Below the pieces are notes generated by a model, which worked only from the letters and a program-made list of their open reading frames with translations, ran no database searches and was not told where the DNA came from. The position numbers were made by a program, and so were the translations under genes. 64,000 bases of DNA, from NCBI GenBank assembly GCA_022432975.1, contig CM039509.1:26624510-26688509 (forward strand), given 5' to 3'. Shown one piece after another: positions 34,504 through 46,836 of the stretch. Source of the DNA: Begonia masoniana (taxonomy: Eukaryota > Streptophyta > Magnoliopsida > Cucurbitales > Begoniaceae). Every line of letters starts with the position of its first letter. Within the stretch, counting starts at the first letter, position 1.

Positions 34504-37237
34504 TGTAACGCCCCCGAACCCACCCTGGCTCGGAGCGCTACTTTGCTAGCCAATCTCACGTTAAAATCTAATTTAAAATAAGCCTAGACTCGTTAATTTC
34601 CCTTAATCCTAACCGCTAAGCACCACGGCGTCCTTCCCGAAAATTTCGGCAAAGTAACACCTGAAAATGGCGCCTCCAAAATTGCTAAGTACCTGCACAC
34701 AAATAAGTCCCAACCAATCCAGAATACTCCTAACCATCTAACCAACCTACGAAATCACCAAATAGTAGTAAAGATGGAAACTAGAATGCTAACATCCCTA
34801 AGATAAGAAAGTCCACAGTATAGGGCGATACATCACCCTTAACTATGACTATATACAACAAATACAATTAGTTACACATTCCCATCATTTCTACAAACAG
34901 ACATCTAAAATAAACTATCAAAACATAAAACCCCACATCCTCCGAAGACCATGGTCGAGACGCCCCGACAACTGCCCGCACCGGCACGCCCCGTGCATCT
35001 CCGACTGCTCCCAAGTCATGGCTCACTCACTCAGCTCACCTGTAACCGCGTCGTTACCTACACCACAGAACACACACGCACACGTAAGCTTACGCTTAGC
35101 AAGTAGGGATAACAAATATAAACAAGCACAATGCACACGCAACACTGAACAAAACAACCAAACAACACAACACCACAATGCAACTCGACTAGATAGAATA
35201 CAAGCTACACACAACACTGAACAAAACCACCAAACAACACAACACCACAATGCAACTCGACTACTCAACTCATAGTTCCCCGCACCCCAAAGGTGCCTTA
35301 CACATTGTCCGCACCGAAGTGCCTTACACAACTACAAACTCACAACTACAGACACACAACGACAAACACACAACGACAAACACACAACGACACATTGCCC
35401 GCACCGAAGTTCCTTAGTTGCCCGCCCCGAAGGGCCTTAGTTGCCCGCCCCGAAGAGCCTTAGTTGCCCGCCCCGAAGGGCCTTACACTTTAACCGACTA
35501 CCACGCTAACTAATGCAACACCACACGACAACCAACCAATGCAACCCACACGACAACCAACCAATGCAACCCACACAACAACCAACCAATGCAATCCACA
35601 CGACAACCAACCAATGCAACCCGCACGACAACCAACCGACCAATATTCAAATCCCAACAACAACCAAGAATTTCGTTGCCACACGACTTAATACCAAACA
35701 AAACATCTAACCAAGTAATACAAAGCAAAACTACCAACTCACAATTCAAACAAAGTAAAGCGGCCAACTCACCAGTTAAACAAAACAAAGCAGCCAACTC
35801 ACAAATATTTAACCAGACCAGAACAAAGTAAAGCAATCAACCATCAACAATGCTTGACCAACAAAGAAGACAACAAACATCAAACAACAAACAACCAACA
35901 AGGCTTAACCAACAAAGAAGACAGCCAAACAAAAAACAACAAAATAAATCCTACCGTTTCGTGGTGTAGGCCCGAAGGCAAAACAAACGTCCCCTACTTA
36001 CCTGACTGCTCGGCTTTTAATTGTTCACTTCGTCCAATAATTCACTCGCTCGGTCACCTAAAATATTGAAAACTCAACTTAATAAGTCACCAATAAACTC
36101 TAAAGGATTCTTAAATCTAAAACTAACCAACACCTAAACACATTTAACTCTCAAAACACAAAACCCAATTTTTACACAATTTTGACCGTCCAACTTCGAA
36201 CGGCCATAACTCCCTCGTTTTATATCGGATTTCGACGTGCCACCCCATTCTGTAAACCTCTACACGTCTACTATCCAGTGCCCTAATCTATTTTTCAAGA
36301 CTAAACCATTTACTCAACCATATTGCCCCTGAACAGAATCGGCCACAATATATAAAAACCCGGTTTTTTACAAATTCATACCAAATCTCCAATCTAACCC
36401 TAAAAACAACTTAAACCAACTTATCTAACATTCAAATCATCAAAAAGAGGAAGAGATTTAGCAATTAAAAGAGGAAATTCGGACCCCTCAATTAGGGTTT
36501 CCCAAACCCTAACCAAATCTCACCAAAACACCCTTAAAATACTAAAAACTAACATCTAAATGCATTATCAACAAAACCCATTGAATTAATACCTTAAAAC
36601 CTTGAAAAAGCTTGAAGGAAAATGGAGGAAGAAGCTTCAATGGCAGCTGGTGTCTTCGTGGAGAGAAAAGAGGAAAAAGATGGCTTTTTGCCATTTTAAC
36701 CATTCACTTTACTCATTTATAAAAATCCAATTTTCTTCTTTTAGTTTTCTTCCACCAACTTTTAATAATTGCAAAGTAACCCCTCCCTTCTCTTACTTAA
36801 TTCCAACGTGTAAGTCTCACATTTTTCTTAACTTATTTTTCCCAAGCACAAGGTTTGACTAATCAAACCACACATTCCATTACTTTTCCACCATGACTTT
36901 TCAATCCACCTTTAGTAATTGACTTTTCAACATTCATTTATAACATAACCTCACCTTTTCTCTTCTTTCCCACGTGGAAGGTTCTACACTAAAGCAAACA
37001 CCATCATTTGGTTCATCTTTTGACTTTTCAACTCACCAACACTTAAGTTTTGTCTTTTTCATTCCATAAAATTCCTAACCACCAAATTCTAAAGTTTTCT
37101 TTTCTCATAATTCTTCTTCCAAAATCACTCTCTCATTTCTTTATATATATATCTCATGACCCTTAAATGACATTTAACCTCTCATCACTTAACTACTCTA
37201 AGGCTATGCACGCTATAGAAAAATTCCGGGTGTTACA
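34504..37237 (-). mobile_element. Solo LTR (2734 bp), mosaic of E-type and D-type
   Basis: From TGTAACGCCCCCGAACCCACC to CCGGGTGTTACA with exact TSD GTCGA (34499-34503, 37238-37242). The left 0.7 kb follows E and 16107 (GGCGCCTCCAAAATTGCTAAG, CGTAAGCTTACGCTTAGCAA). The right 1.3 kb follows D (CTTACCTGACTGCTCGGCTTT, GGGTTTCCCAAACCCTAA, CTTCAATGGC). The middle is unique tandem repeats. This points to recombination between LTR types. Confidence 0.93.
35270..35660. repeat. Several short tandem arrays in the mosaic solo LTR
   Basis: TTGCCCGCCCCGAAGGGCCTTAG-like units (22-23 bp) occur about four times at 35396-35490. CACACGACAACCAACCAATG units (about 25 bp) occur five times at 35523-35640. They explain the overlapping frames on both strands. 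Confidence 0.9.
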
Positions 37238-37547
37238 GTCGAGGTGCCCCAACAACTGCCCGCACTGGCACACCCCGTGCGTCTCCGACTGCTCCAAAGT
37301 CCTGGCTCACTCATTTGGCTCACCTGCAATCGCGTCGTTACCTAAACCATAGAACACACACACACACGTAAGCTTACGCTTAGCAAGTAGGGAATAACAA
37401 ATATAAACATGCATACACGACCCTCACACAACCCTAACACACACCCGAGTCTAGTTCCCAAGAGGCATTTCCATCTGAGTCTCACTCCCAAGATGGCACT
37501 ACCCCATCACCTAGTATACATCTGAGTCTCGCTTCCAAGATGCATAT

Positions 37548-40130
37548 TGTAACACCTGGTTTTCGACGGGTTTTCAATTTTCCACATATGAATGGCATTT
37601 TCGTAAATATGTCAAATTAAGTCCGTTTTACGAACGAGAAGTTTCATTAGAGCCCTAGTAATTAATGAGGGTTTTTAGAAGAATAAGGAAATTTAAGAAA
37701 TCCAAATTGACAGTATAACGCCCAAGTGTTCGGTTTCTGCTATAAGAGGTAATTTCGTAAATAGTTGAAATATGTCTGTTTTGTGAATCGAGACCTTTAA
37801 TGGAACCCTTATGATTTATAAGAATTTTAAGAGAAAAATGAGAATTTTTGAAATCCAAATCGAAGGTGAAACGGTAAAGTTTTCGTTTTTGCCCTTGTAG
37901 CGATTTAACTCGTAGAAATAGCAAAATAAATCCGTTTGATAAACGGAAAGTTTTATTAGAGCCTTAGGAATAAGTTGGAATTATTGGTGAAATAAGAAAA
38001 TTTTAGAGAAATCGAATCGATAGACGAATAATAGGATAAACGAAAAGTTCAATGGAGGGGCAAACTTGTCTTTTTATGATTTAATTAATTAAAAAAGGGG
38101 CAAAGCCCTTCTTCTCCCTCACTTGGCAAATTCCAGAGAGGAATTTGCTTCCCCTCTCTCTGGCGACCAAGCTTCCAACGGCGGTTCTCCTCCGTTTCTC
38201 CACCGATTTCTCTCCGATCATCAAACGTTCTTCACGTTTTCTCTTTCCCTCGCAATTCTAGGTAATTCTCTAGCGTTTTTTGGCTTTAGTTCTCGACTTT
38301 TAGAGATTTAAACGTTTAGGGTTTCGTAGGAATTTCGTAGAAATAGCCGGGTTTTATTAGAATATGTTATTTATCGCTTTATTGATGATTATTGAGCATT
38401 ATTGGATGGATTGGTTGGGTGTATTAAGCGTTTAATTGAAAAATCGGTTTTTGAGCTCTAGAGACCTCCATTAATGGAGGTTTGTAATTGGTGAGCGTAA
38501 ATTGCTCGATGAAATGCCCGAGTGAAGTTAATTAGAGTTTTAGGAAATTTTCTTTAGTTAGGAGTTTCGTAAATTTCCGGAATTTTATGTTTAAGCTCGG
38601 TTTTAACAAAGAATACTATGAATTGATTTAGGTGATCAAGCTCGAGACGAGGAGCTCGGTGTGTTATGGACGACAGGTAAGTTCTCGTGATCTTCTCTGG
38701 CCTATTTGCCTACACCGTACGTCGAGGTCGTCTCGAGGAATTTTGGTGACGCTTTTGGTTTAAATTGTTTTGGTTGGGTAGTTAGATAAGATATGCTTTT
38801 AATAGCTTTTATTGTCTTGATGCTATGTATGTTGTTTGTTTACTTTAAGTACGTAACTGTTCATGCATCACGGTTTTAAATTATGCATAGAAAATGAATT
38901 TCTGCACAATGTTTTAAAGAAAATGGCGATGCGGCCTGGAGAGGGGCTATTGATCTATTGTGTAGGCACGAAGGGGTCTGTCACAATACCGCATCTAATA
39001 TGTACTCATGTATGTTATGGTCATGCGAGGTGGGGCTCAGGCACGGCTGTACGTGTTGTAAGCGTGTACCCCCTCCTCTAAGTGGAAAGGGTAGTCCGAC
39101 CGCTAGATGTGCCCTCTCCATTTAGGGGGATGAGACCTCGGTGACAACAAGAGTAAAGATAATGAAAACGTTGAACGGTTTTACGAACTCATATGCACAG
39201 CACGCATTGCATTTACGTAGAGCTTACTGAGATTTTTATCTCATAGTGTGTCTGTATGGTGTAGGAGACTTCGACAAAGGTTAGGACAAGATCCCTCCAC
39301 CTGAGGAGTGATGCAGTTGACGGAGGATGATTGCGGGAGTGTGCTGGCGCAGTTGAGGCGCATTTTGACCCGTGGGATTCATGGTTAGGTGTTTTGAGGG
39401 TTTTTGGGAATTGTCGGGCTGATGGTTGTATAGTTAAAACATTTTAGGATGTTTGGATCTGATAGTGGATAGGTTTATATTTGGCGCTTCAAATGTTTTG
39501 GTAAACTGTTTATAAAACGTTTTGTTAAGGTTTTAATTAGATTTTTATGAATTGTTGGTGATTTAAAAATAGGTGGAAATGCTCGGTTTTTAAACATATA
39601 AATGCAATTTGTTTTCACGAGAGTTTAATGTGTGTTTCGGTGGATGTGTGTTGTTACTGTTCACCGGTAGATGTGTGTTGTTACTGTTCACTGGTGGATG
39701 TGTGTTGTTACTGTTCACCGGTGGATGTGTTTGTTACTGTTCACTGGTGGATGTGTGTTGTTACTGTTCACCGGTGGATGTGTGTTGTTACTGTTCACCG
39801 GTGGATGTGTGTTGTTACTGTTCAACGGTGGATGTGTGTTGTTACTGTTCACCGGTGGATGAGTGTTGTTACTGTTCACCGGTGGATGTGTGTTGTTACT
39901 GTTCACCGGTGCATGTGTTTAATTGTTTTATTTAATATTTTAAGTTTTATTTAATTGGTTTTGTATTTTGTTTTAAATGGTTTAAAAACTAGATTTCAAT
40001 TCCGATTTCGATTCTGATTTCGATTTTGATTTCGATTTGATTTCTGCTTAAAGTTTAATTAAGTTCATTTAAAGTTAACGGTACAAAAAAAAAATTACGG
40101 GAAATTGGGTAAAGTGTTAGGGTCGTTACA
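37548..40130 (+). mobile_element. Solo LTR (2583 bp), B/27372-related
   Basis: From TGTAACACCTGGTTTTCGAC to TTAGGGTCGTTACA with exact TSD CATAT (37543-37547, 40131-40135). Splice-like signals: TTCTAG|GTAATT (38261/38262), GATTTAG (38631), GACAG|GTAAGT (38676/38677) and GGTGTAG (39264), giving a 45-nt exon and candidate introns of 370 and 588 nt. Near the 3' end it carries a 27-bp minisatellite where its relatives carry the GCGAT cluster. Confidence 0.95.
39648..39920. repeat. 27-bp minisatellite, about ten units
   Basis: The unit is TTACTGTTCACCGGTGGATG plus TGTGTTG, with one 26-bp variant near 39725 that shifts the frame. Because 27 is a multiple of three, it opens frames in several registers on both strands. 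These are not genes. Confidence 0.96.
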
Positions 40131-40375
40131 CATATCCATCTGAGTCTCGCTCCCAAGATGGCCCTAACCCTCCGAGTCTCGCTCCCAAGAGGGCACTACC
40201 CAATCACCTAGTATACATCTGAGTCTTGCTTCCAAGATGCATATCCATCCGAGTCTCGTTCCCAAGATGGCCCTAACCCTCCGAGTCTCGCTCCCAAGAG
40301 GGCACTACCCAATCACATCTGAGTCTCGCTCCCAAGATGCGTCTCCATCCGAGTCTCGCTCCCAAAATGGCACAC
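40131..40375. repeat. CGAGTCTCGCTCCCAAGATGG minisatellite in E's LTR
   Basis: A mixed array of a short unit (about 24-35 bp) with the core GAGTCTCGCTCCCAAGA begins at 37440, before the nested solo LTR, and resumes here. The right LTR has it uninterrupted at 47615-47960. It lies in the candidate second intron. Confidence 0.92.
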
Positions 40376-41387
40376 ACTATTTCCCTTACCTATCCCGTTT
40401 TCATTTCAACTCACCGCTACACAAACCAAATACAAGACAAAGCAATCACGCAAACAAAATACAATACAAAGCAACCATACAAATAAACAAACAATTTCCT
40501 ACCGTTCCATGGTGTAGGCCCGAAGGCAAAACACACGCATCCACTACTTATTTGGCGTCCTAGGTCGCTGGGTTTGGCACATCACGTCACCTATGGCTCG
40601 ACCTACGACAAATATGCAAATTTCATTAAAATCAAGCCCACATTCACCAATTACTCTCAAACTACTATTTCTAGTTTAATCCAACTAAAACATAACTAAA
40701 CGGGCTACTAATTTGGGTTTGGTAAAAACCGACCCGAAACTTCGAACGCGTGTAACTTTTGCGTCGGTTATCGGAATCGAACGATTCCAGCAGCCACGTA
40801 CTCCTCTAATAACCTAGTTTAACCAGCCAAAAGAAAATTTAAAACAAACGGCTGCAACTAGGTCAAAAATGGCAAAACCCGATTTTGCTCCTTAACCGGA
40901 AATTCCCCCATCTCGGTTTTCCATCAATTCTCCTCCGATTCCTCACCAATCAATCCCCCTAACATCCAATTAACATAAACAACCAAAATTCCGAGGCTAC
41001 ACACAACAAAACTCGAATTGCCCGAATAGGGCTTTCTGATTTTTGCCCAAACTTGGCTCACCACGGCCAGGCGATTTTTGCCAGCCCAATGTCCGGCAAA
41101 CCTCAGGCCAAAACCGCCCAAAACGGCCGGTGATCGGAGCTTAATCAAGCTCGTCACCCTCGGCCATGAACAGAGCCAAAATAGGGCAAAAATCGAGTCT
41201 TACCGGTCTGTTTGTGCGCGGAGACGGGCCAGAATCTTCTCGCCGCCATCGTCTGGCAGGAGAGCGTCGGAAGTCGCCGGTGAACGGCTCGCCTACGCCG
41301 CCTCGTGCCTCCCCCCTCTCCCCTGTTCTGCTCTCGGCACTCGGGCACTCGAACAACAGAATGGCTTCGAGCCATTCTGTTGTTTTA

Positions 41388-41459
<72 letters not shown>

Positions 41460-41460
41460 T
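41388..41460. repeat. (AAT)n microsatellite, about 24 units
   Basis: A near-perfect trinucleotide run follows the GAACAACAGAATGGC...GCCATTCTGTTGTT hairpin. The right LTR has the same site with roughly 11 units (48976-49008), so the array changed length after insertion or during copying. Confidence 0.97.
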
Positions 41461-44055
41461 CCTATTAAAACTATTTTAATAAATCATCATTTACCGTTTT
41501 TCCCTCCCGTGTTTTCGACCATTTCTAATTTCGTTAATTATAACCCTGTACCCGGCTTAAGTTCACTGGGACTACCCGAACCTAAATTAAGAAACCATTT
41601 AGTTCCACCAAATTTATTCACTTTTCTTTTAAATTAATTAAAACAACTATTTTATTAAACAACCACCTTATCCTTTTATTTTTTCTCCATTTTTTCCTTT
41701 CAAATTTAGATAAATCTAAGATCCATAACTTAATTAAATTTAAAGCAGTACACATTGAAGAAAAATTCTCGGGTGTTACAATCCACCCTCCTTACAAAAA
41801 TTTTGTCCTCAAAATTTGTGGGATAGTTACTCTAACATTATCCTCCTAACTTTTTAGGTTGCAATGCTAACTTAAACTACACTACAATCTCAATTATCTG
41901 TTACAACTCTTTATGCTACCCCAATCGAGTAATCCTAAGATACTAAGGAGTACACTTCTTACCTCAAGTTTTACTAACCTCTATGAATTCTTAGATCAGG
42001 ACTTACTCTTCACACAATATTCTATTAATCACCCTAACATTATTTATGTATTTCAAGTTCTCGTTACTTATGTAACGCCCATAAACTTTGACTGTGGATT
42101 TTGAGCCTATAGTTTTCAGGTTTTATTGTTTAAGTGCTATAGAGTTTTAATTCATAGAAATAGTAAATTAAGTCTGTTTACCGAACGGGAAGTTTCGTTA
42201 GAACCCTAGCGATAAATAGAAATATTTGGCGAAATAAAATAATTTTGGAGGAACCAAATTGATAGAAGAAATAACAATTAGAGCTAAGGAAATGAACTAA
42301 GGGCATTTAGGTAATTTTGGAAGTCAAAATCTTAATAAAACATAAAAATCTCTCTCTCTTTTCTCACTTCTGCCCTCCAGAACGCGAGCCTCCCCTCCCT
42401 CGCGATTTTCTCCTCCGTTTCGCCATTCTCTCTCGACGCTGGCGATCCTCCCTTTTTCCAGTGATTTTCTCTTCCACTTTCTTCAACAAATCAATCTTCT
42501 AGGTAAGCCCTATGTTTTAGTCAAGTTAGTTGTTGTGTTGGTGTGGCTTTGGTTTAGGGTTTGTGAAGAACATTTAGGGGTTTCGTTAGAAATTGTTTTG
42601 GATTGCTAGATTTTGTTTATTAATAGCACTGTGGTTGTTAATCGAGTGGATTGAGGGAATTATTGATGTTTGGTGGTTGAGTAGGGTTAAATATTGGTTG
42701 TTGAAAATGGTTTGGAGGACATTAATGGAGTTTTGAAGTTAGTGAACACCAAGTGCTCGATGAAATGCCCGAATGAGATGGATTCGAGTTTTTGGGAGAT
42801 TCACATTGGCTCGAGATTTCGTTTAGCTTTGAAATTTATGATTTAGAGTTAATACTAACGACGTGCTATGAAATACCTTAGGTAATCCAAGCTCTTCAAG
42901 GACGGTACTCGGCATAGCTAGGACACCAGGTAAGTGGGTGCTAGGTTTCCGGCCCTTAAGGCCCTACATCGTGTCGACGTTAGGCTTTTGTATTTTGATG
43001 ATGATTTTCTGATTGGGGGGTTACTGAGTCGGGTAGTCTACAATGTTAGCTATTAGTTGTTTGTGAAGTTCGTTAAGAATAATGTATGTCCATGTACGTT
43101 GTGAATTGTTTGATGATATGTTATACGTAGATTTCTCATGCATCATATTTTCTCAAATGTCATATGAAACGTTCATGTATGATGTATGTAAAAGAAAAGT
43201 AATGATTAAGTGTGGGTAGGACTGTATGGCCATAACAACAAAACTATTGTCACTATCCACGCGATGGATCATGAATACGGCCGAAAGGACTATGTACACG
43301 CACTTGGCCTACACTCCCTGACAAGATGCCCACCTTAATCCATGTTAACAAAAATGAAAAAGAATAAGAATAAGTAAATGAACATGTTTTATGAAAAGTC
43401 ATGCATTCATGCATACGTCATCTATAGTGCATTCCCTTGCTAAGCATTAGGCTTAATTTTTATGTTGAATGATGTAGGTGATAGGTGTGAAGGTGAGAGT
43501 TCTCTTGATGGCAAGGAATAGGTGGTCGACGGATGGTGCTCGTGGCGACGGGGTGTGTTTTGGCAAGGTTCGGCGACGGTGGTGTGCTCCGAGATATTTT
43601 GGGTAATTAGTGTGAATTTGTTTTGATGTTAAAGATGTGAGGGGTTTTAAAGATATGTAGAGAAGGTTGATATTTTGGGATTTGTTTAGTGGATGTAGGT
43701 TAGAAGTGTGTCGTTTTGAATGATTTGATAATGTATGTCTTTGGTGATGTTTTAAGGAAATTTCATGTTTATGTTCGATGTTTGTTTTGAGGATTTGATT
43801 GGGTTTTATTTGACGATTTTAGGTGATTTACGACTGTATGGATTGGCTCGGTTTTAGAGAAATCCATGTGGTCAGTTTTCGTGAAATTTTGAAGTGTATA
43901 GGTTAAGTTAGAGTTGTGTTGAGTATTGATTAATGTCGGGTGATGCATGTTGTGGGATGAGTTGTTGTGGAATTGAGTAGTGCACATTAAGTAATGGTTG
44001 AGGTGTAAATGTGAAATGCAAGGTGTGAGGAAATGAAGGAAGAAAGAAGAAGGAA

Positions 44056-44081
44056 GGGGGGGGGGGGGGGGGGGGGGGGGG
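44056..44081 (+). repeat. Run of 26 G
   Basis: An uninterrupted guanine run lies just before the GCGAT palindrome cluster. Its length may be unreliable in sequencing. Confidence 0.9.
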
Positions 44082-44114
44082 AGCTGTGCACTCTGGAGAA
44101 ATTCCAGAGAGTAT

Positions 44115-44352
44115 GGCGATTGATCGCCTCTGGGAGGTGATCAATCGCCTCTCCCTGCTTGGCAATCGCTGAGAGGCGATTGCCAGGCGTTACTAGTCGC
44201 CGCTCTCTGGAGAAATCCAGAGAGCGTGGCGACTGATCACCACAAATTGTGGCGATCAGTCGCCACTGGCGATTTGCAACAGACGACTGGTCGCCTGTTG
44301 CAATCGCCGAGGGGCGATCAGTCGCCCCTTTTATGGGCGACTGATCGCCATG
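44115..44352. repeat. GCGAT-NN-ATCGC palindrome cluster
   Basis: GGCGATTGATCGCC, GGCGATCAGTCGCC and related palindromes recur about ten times, interleaved with CTGGAGAAATCCAGAG. The cluster is the counterpart of 3793-3992 and 30040-30295. Confidence 0.85.
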
Positions 44353-44524
44353 TTATTTAAAAAAAAAAAAAGGTTTTATTATAACTGGTTAATAGTTTTA
44401 TTGAATTAATTGTTTTAAGTTTTAATTGTTTTGGTATTTGCCTTAAACGAACTTCAATTTAAATTCCGATTTCGATTTCGATTGAGATTTCGCCTTAGGA
44501 ACAGTTAAAGAAAAAGTTTTAAAA

Positions 44525-44528
<4 letters not shown>

Positions 44529-44577
<49 letters not shown>
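44529..44577. repeat. (TA)n microsatellite
   Basis: About 24 TA units follow an A-run near the LTR end. This is simple sequence, prone to length change. Confidence 0.97.
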
Positions 44578-44580
<3 letters not shown>

Positions 44581-46821
44581 CTAAGGGTACGGGTAAGGGT
44601 CGTGACAACTTAAATTTATCAACTATTCTTTCAATGTATATTATAAATTCTCAAACTTATGATCACTAAACTCAACTTATCCAACTATTACTTCAGTCAG
44701 TTATCATCAAACACTCTCAAAGCCTTAAGTCTAAACTAACTCTTTCCCGACTTCACACTCGACACCCTAAATGATGTTTACGCACTTCATTTCGAACCCA
44801 AAATTTCAAATTAAAACTTCTATAATTCTCCTAAATTACCCCTCGTATAATCTTCATGTCCTTCCTATCTCATATCCTCCATAAGAATTTACTAATCTCC
44901 TCACTTCTCACTCTTCATCCACTCTTCACCCAACAACATAGTTCAAACCCATAACTTAAGAGTCTAACTTTCATAACTATTTACTCTCACCCATCATTAA
45001 CTTTAACTTACTCAATCCTCACCTAGACTTTCAAACTTTTATACTTTAACTCTCAATATCCTCTAAGTTCTTCAACTTCATATGAAATACTAAATTTCTA
45101 ATGGCTAACTCTCTTATCCTAACTCTCTCTCATAGTTAACTAATCTCATCACTTCTTTCTTTCCTATGTCCGTCCAAAATTCTAGCTTACATCTCCCAAC
45201 CTCTATTTTCTTATTCATCCTCTACTAATACTCGAGTTCTCATTCACATCTCACTCTTAAGCTCACCAACTCGTAAGCTTATCCACTCTTCTAATCTATT
45301 TACGACATCAGCAGTTTCGACTTCGTTACATACGAGTCGAACCTTTAAACTTTCTAACTTAACATTATCCCTAAATCACTCACACACTTTTTGTGCAATT
45401 TCTCGTTTCTCTTACTCAAATAATTCCTCAAATCATACACTACTAGTTACTTAAGGTCCAAACCTCAAATTCTAACCTTTCTCTTTTTACATTATACCAC
45501 TTCTAATATCTTTTCCCAAGTCTCTCCAAACTTATACAAATATCTAATTTCACTCAGGATTCTCGCCAAAATTAATTAACTAATCTATTATCTTTCGCTC
45601 CTCCAATTCGGTTTCTAAATATTCTCCTAAATTTCTCTCCACAAAGCTGAACATCCTTACTTCTCTCCTCCTACCTGTTACATTCCTACGATGGGTACTT
45701 ACTCTAGATGATTTAATATGTTTGCTAACATTACTCGCAATCATGTCAATAGCGGTCGTACTCTTTTCGTGTATCTACAATTGTCCTTGATTGAATAATC
45801 TCTTAAGACGATACTCACATCCCAAAGGATCAACCACTTTTCTAACCTGAATATCACCTTGCATCTAACCTTGACCCACTAATACCTCAAAGTCTATTGG
45901 CTTTCCAATTCTAAGTAAATTTTTCTATTTCCATTCCCCATATTGATCACCACAAACACTTCTACATGATCACTTAGATTTCACCTTCACGACTTTACAC
46001 TGATTAATCACATCCACGAAAAAGTACTACAGCAATAACTACTTCCCACACCCTTTCAACCATTTGCTTAAGCTAAACTTTTGAATACAGTCTTCACATA
46101 GACACTCTCAACTTTACGTGCATCGAGAATATACTACTTTTTATTATCCCCTATTATCCCCGTAACCTACAAATGTTACCTCAACAGTCTAGGGTATCTC
46201 CCAATAACTTCAAACTCCTCTCCGGTGCATCGTATCCTAGTACTCCCAAGGATTTGCTAACTAGGGTCAAATTTCTATTTATTCTAATCTTATCCTTAAA
46301 GGTAACAATCCTAGGAGTACCAATCTTACAAACACCTAGGTTATTTATGTTAATGCATATCGCCTTACATTCAACCCAACATGTTCGCATCCTTTTAACA
46401 CTAAGATATAACTCATACCTTTCCTAACGACTATCACTTCTACTCGGGCTAACATTTACATTTAACTCGGATCGAACCTACTTTTTTTTCCCACATTCCT
46501 AGGGTATCAAACTTACTCTCATCCTAAGATTCTCTAATATCTATTTCACTTTCTCCAAGAAATTCATAGCTATTCGAACTATAGATTTACTACGTCTATG
46601 AATTGGCTTAAGGGATCTACCAAGGTTGTCTTGGTACACTCGGAATTTTCTAGTCCCCAACAATCACAAAACAAACAGGGGTTAAACCAAACAAACAGGG
46701 GTTAAACGAATCTAATCTTAGATATAAATTAACTAAAAGTAAAAAATACTTACAGTCGGTGAAGCATGTTGCATGGCGGCCGGCATTGTCGGGTAATCCT
46801 TTGAACGACTCGACCATTTAT

Positions 46822-46833
46822 GCTCTGATACTA
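46822..46833 (-). other. Primer-binding site of element E
   Basis: The minus strand reads TAGTATCAGAGC, 11 of 12 matches to the initiator-Met tRNA complement, three bases from the LTR. The neighbouring leader contains CTGTAAGT near 46752, as in B, D and F. Confidence 0.85.
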
Positions 46834-46836
46834 TCT

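Larger units (their letters stand above)
33925..41780 (-). mobile_element. Element E, left LTR with two nested solo LTRs
   Basis: Three pieces, 33925-34503, 37243-37547 and 40136-41780, together about 2529 bp, align with the right LTR. Joints carry TSDs GTCGA and CATAT. The minus-strand second donor-like site is altered here (CCAAATAAGT near 40545), while the right LTR keeps CCAGGTAAGT near 48135. This may be decay. Confidence 0.92.
42071..44607 (+). mobile_element. Solo LTR (2537 bp), mosaic of B-type ends and 22632-type middle
   Basis: From TGTAACGCCCATAAAC to GGGTAAGGGTCGTGACA with exact TSD ACTTA (42066-42070, 44608-44612). The ends follow B and 27372, including the GCGAT cluster. The middle follows 22632 (TTCCGGCCCTTAAGGCCCTA, GGTGGTCGACGGATGGTGCT). 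Splice-like signals: TTCTAG|GTAAGC (42502/42503), CCTTAG (42881), CCAG|GTAAGT (42929/42930) and GATGTAG (43477), giving a 48-nt exon and a 548-nt second candidate intron. Confidence 0.94.
41781..46836 (-). mobile_element. Element E interior, split by a solo LTR
   Basis: Polypurine tract TAAGGAGGGTGGAT (minus strand) at 41781-41794 follows a GAGGACAAAAT box. Two pieces, 41781-42070 and 44613-46836, make about 2.5 kb. There is no gag or pol, and the strand bias is strong (few G on plus). It shares with D long matches such as CAATATCCTCTAAGTT, TGGCTAACTCTCTTATCC and TTTCCTATGTCCGTCC, and with B the TACGAGTCGAAC region. A 69-residue frame at 46181-46390 has no recognisable similarity and is not called. 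Confidence 0.8.

Noticed and set aside
39609..39954. 108-residue Cys-rich frames on the plus strand
   Set aside because: They come from the 27-bp minisatellite, which is open in several registers and on both strands.
46181..46390. 69-residue minus-strand frame in E's interior
   Set aside because: The matching regions in B and D do not keep the frame open, and no gypsy domain is recognisable.
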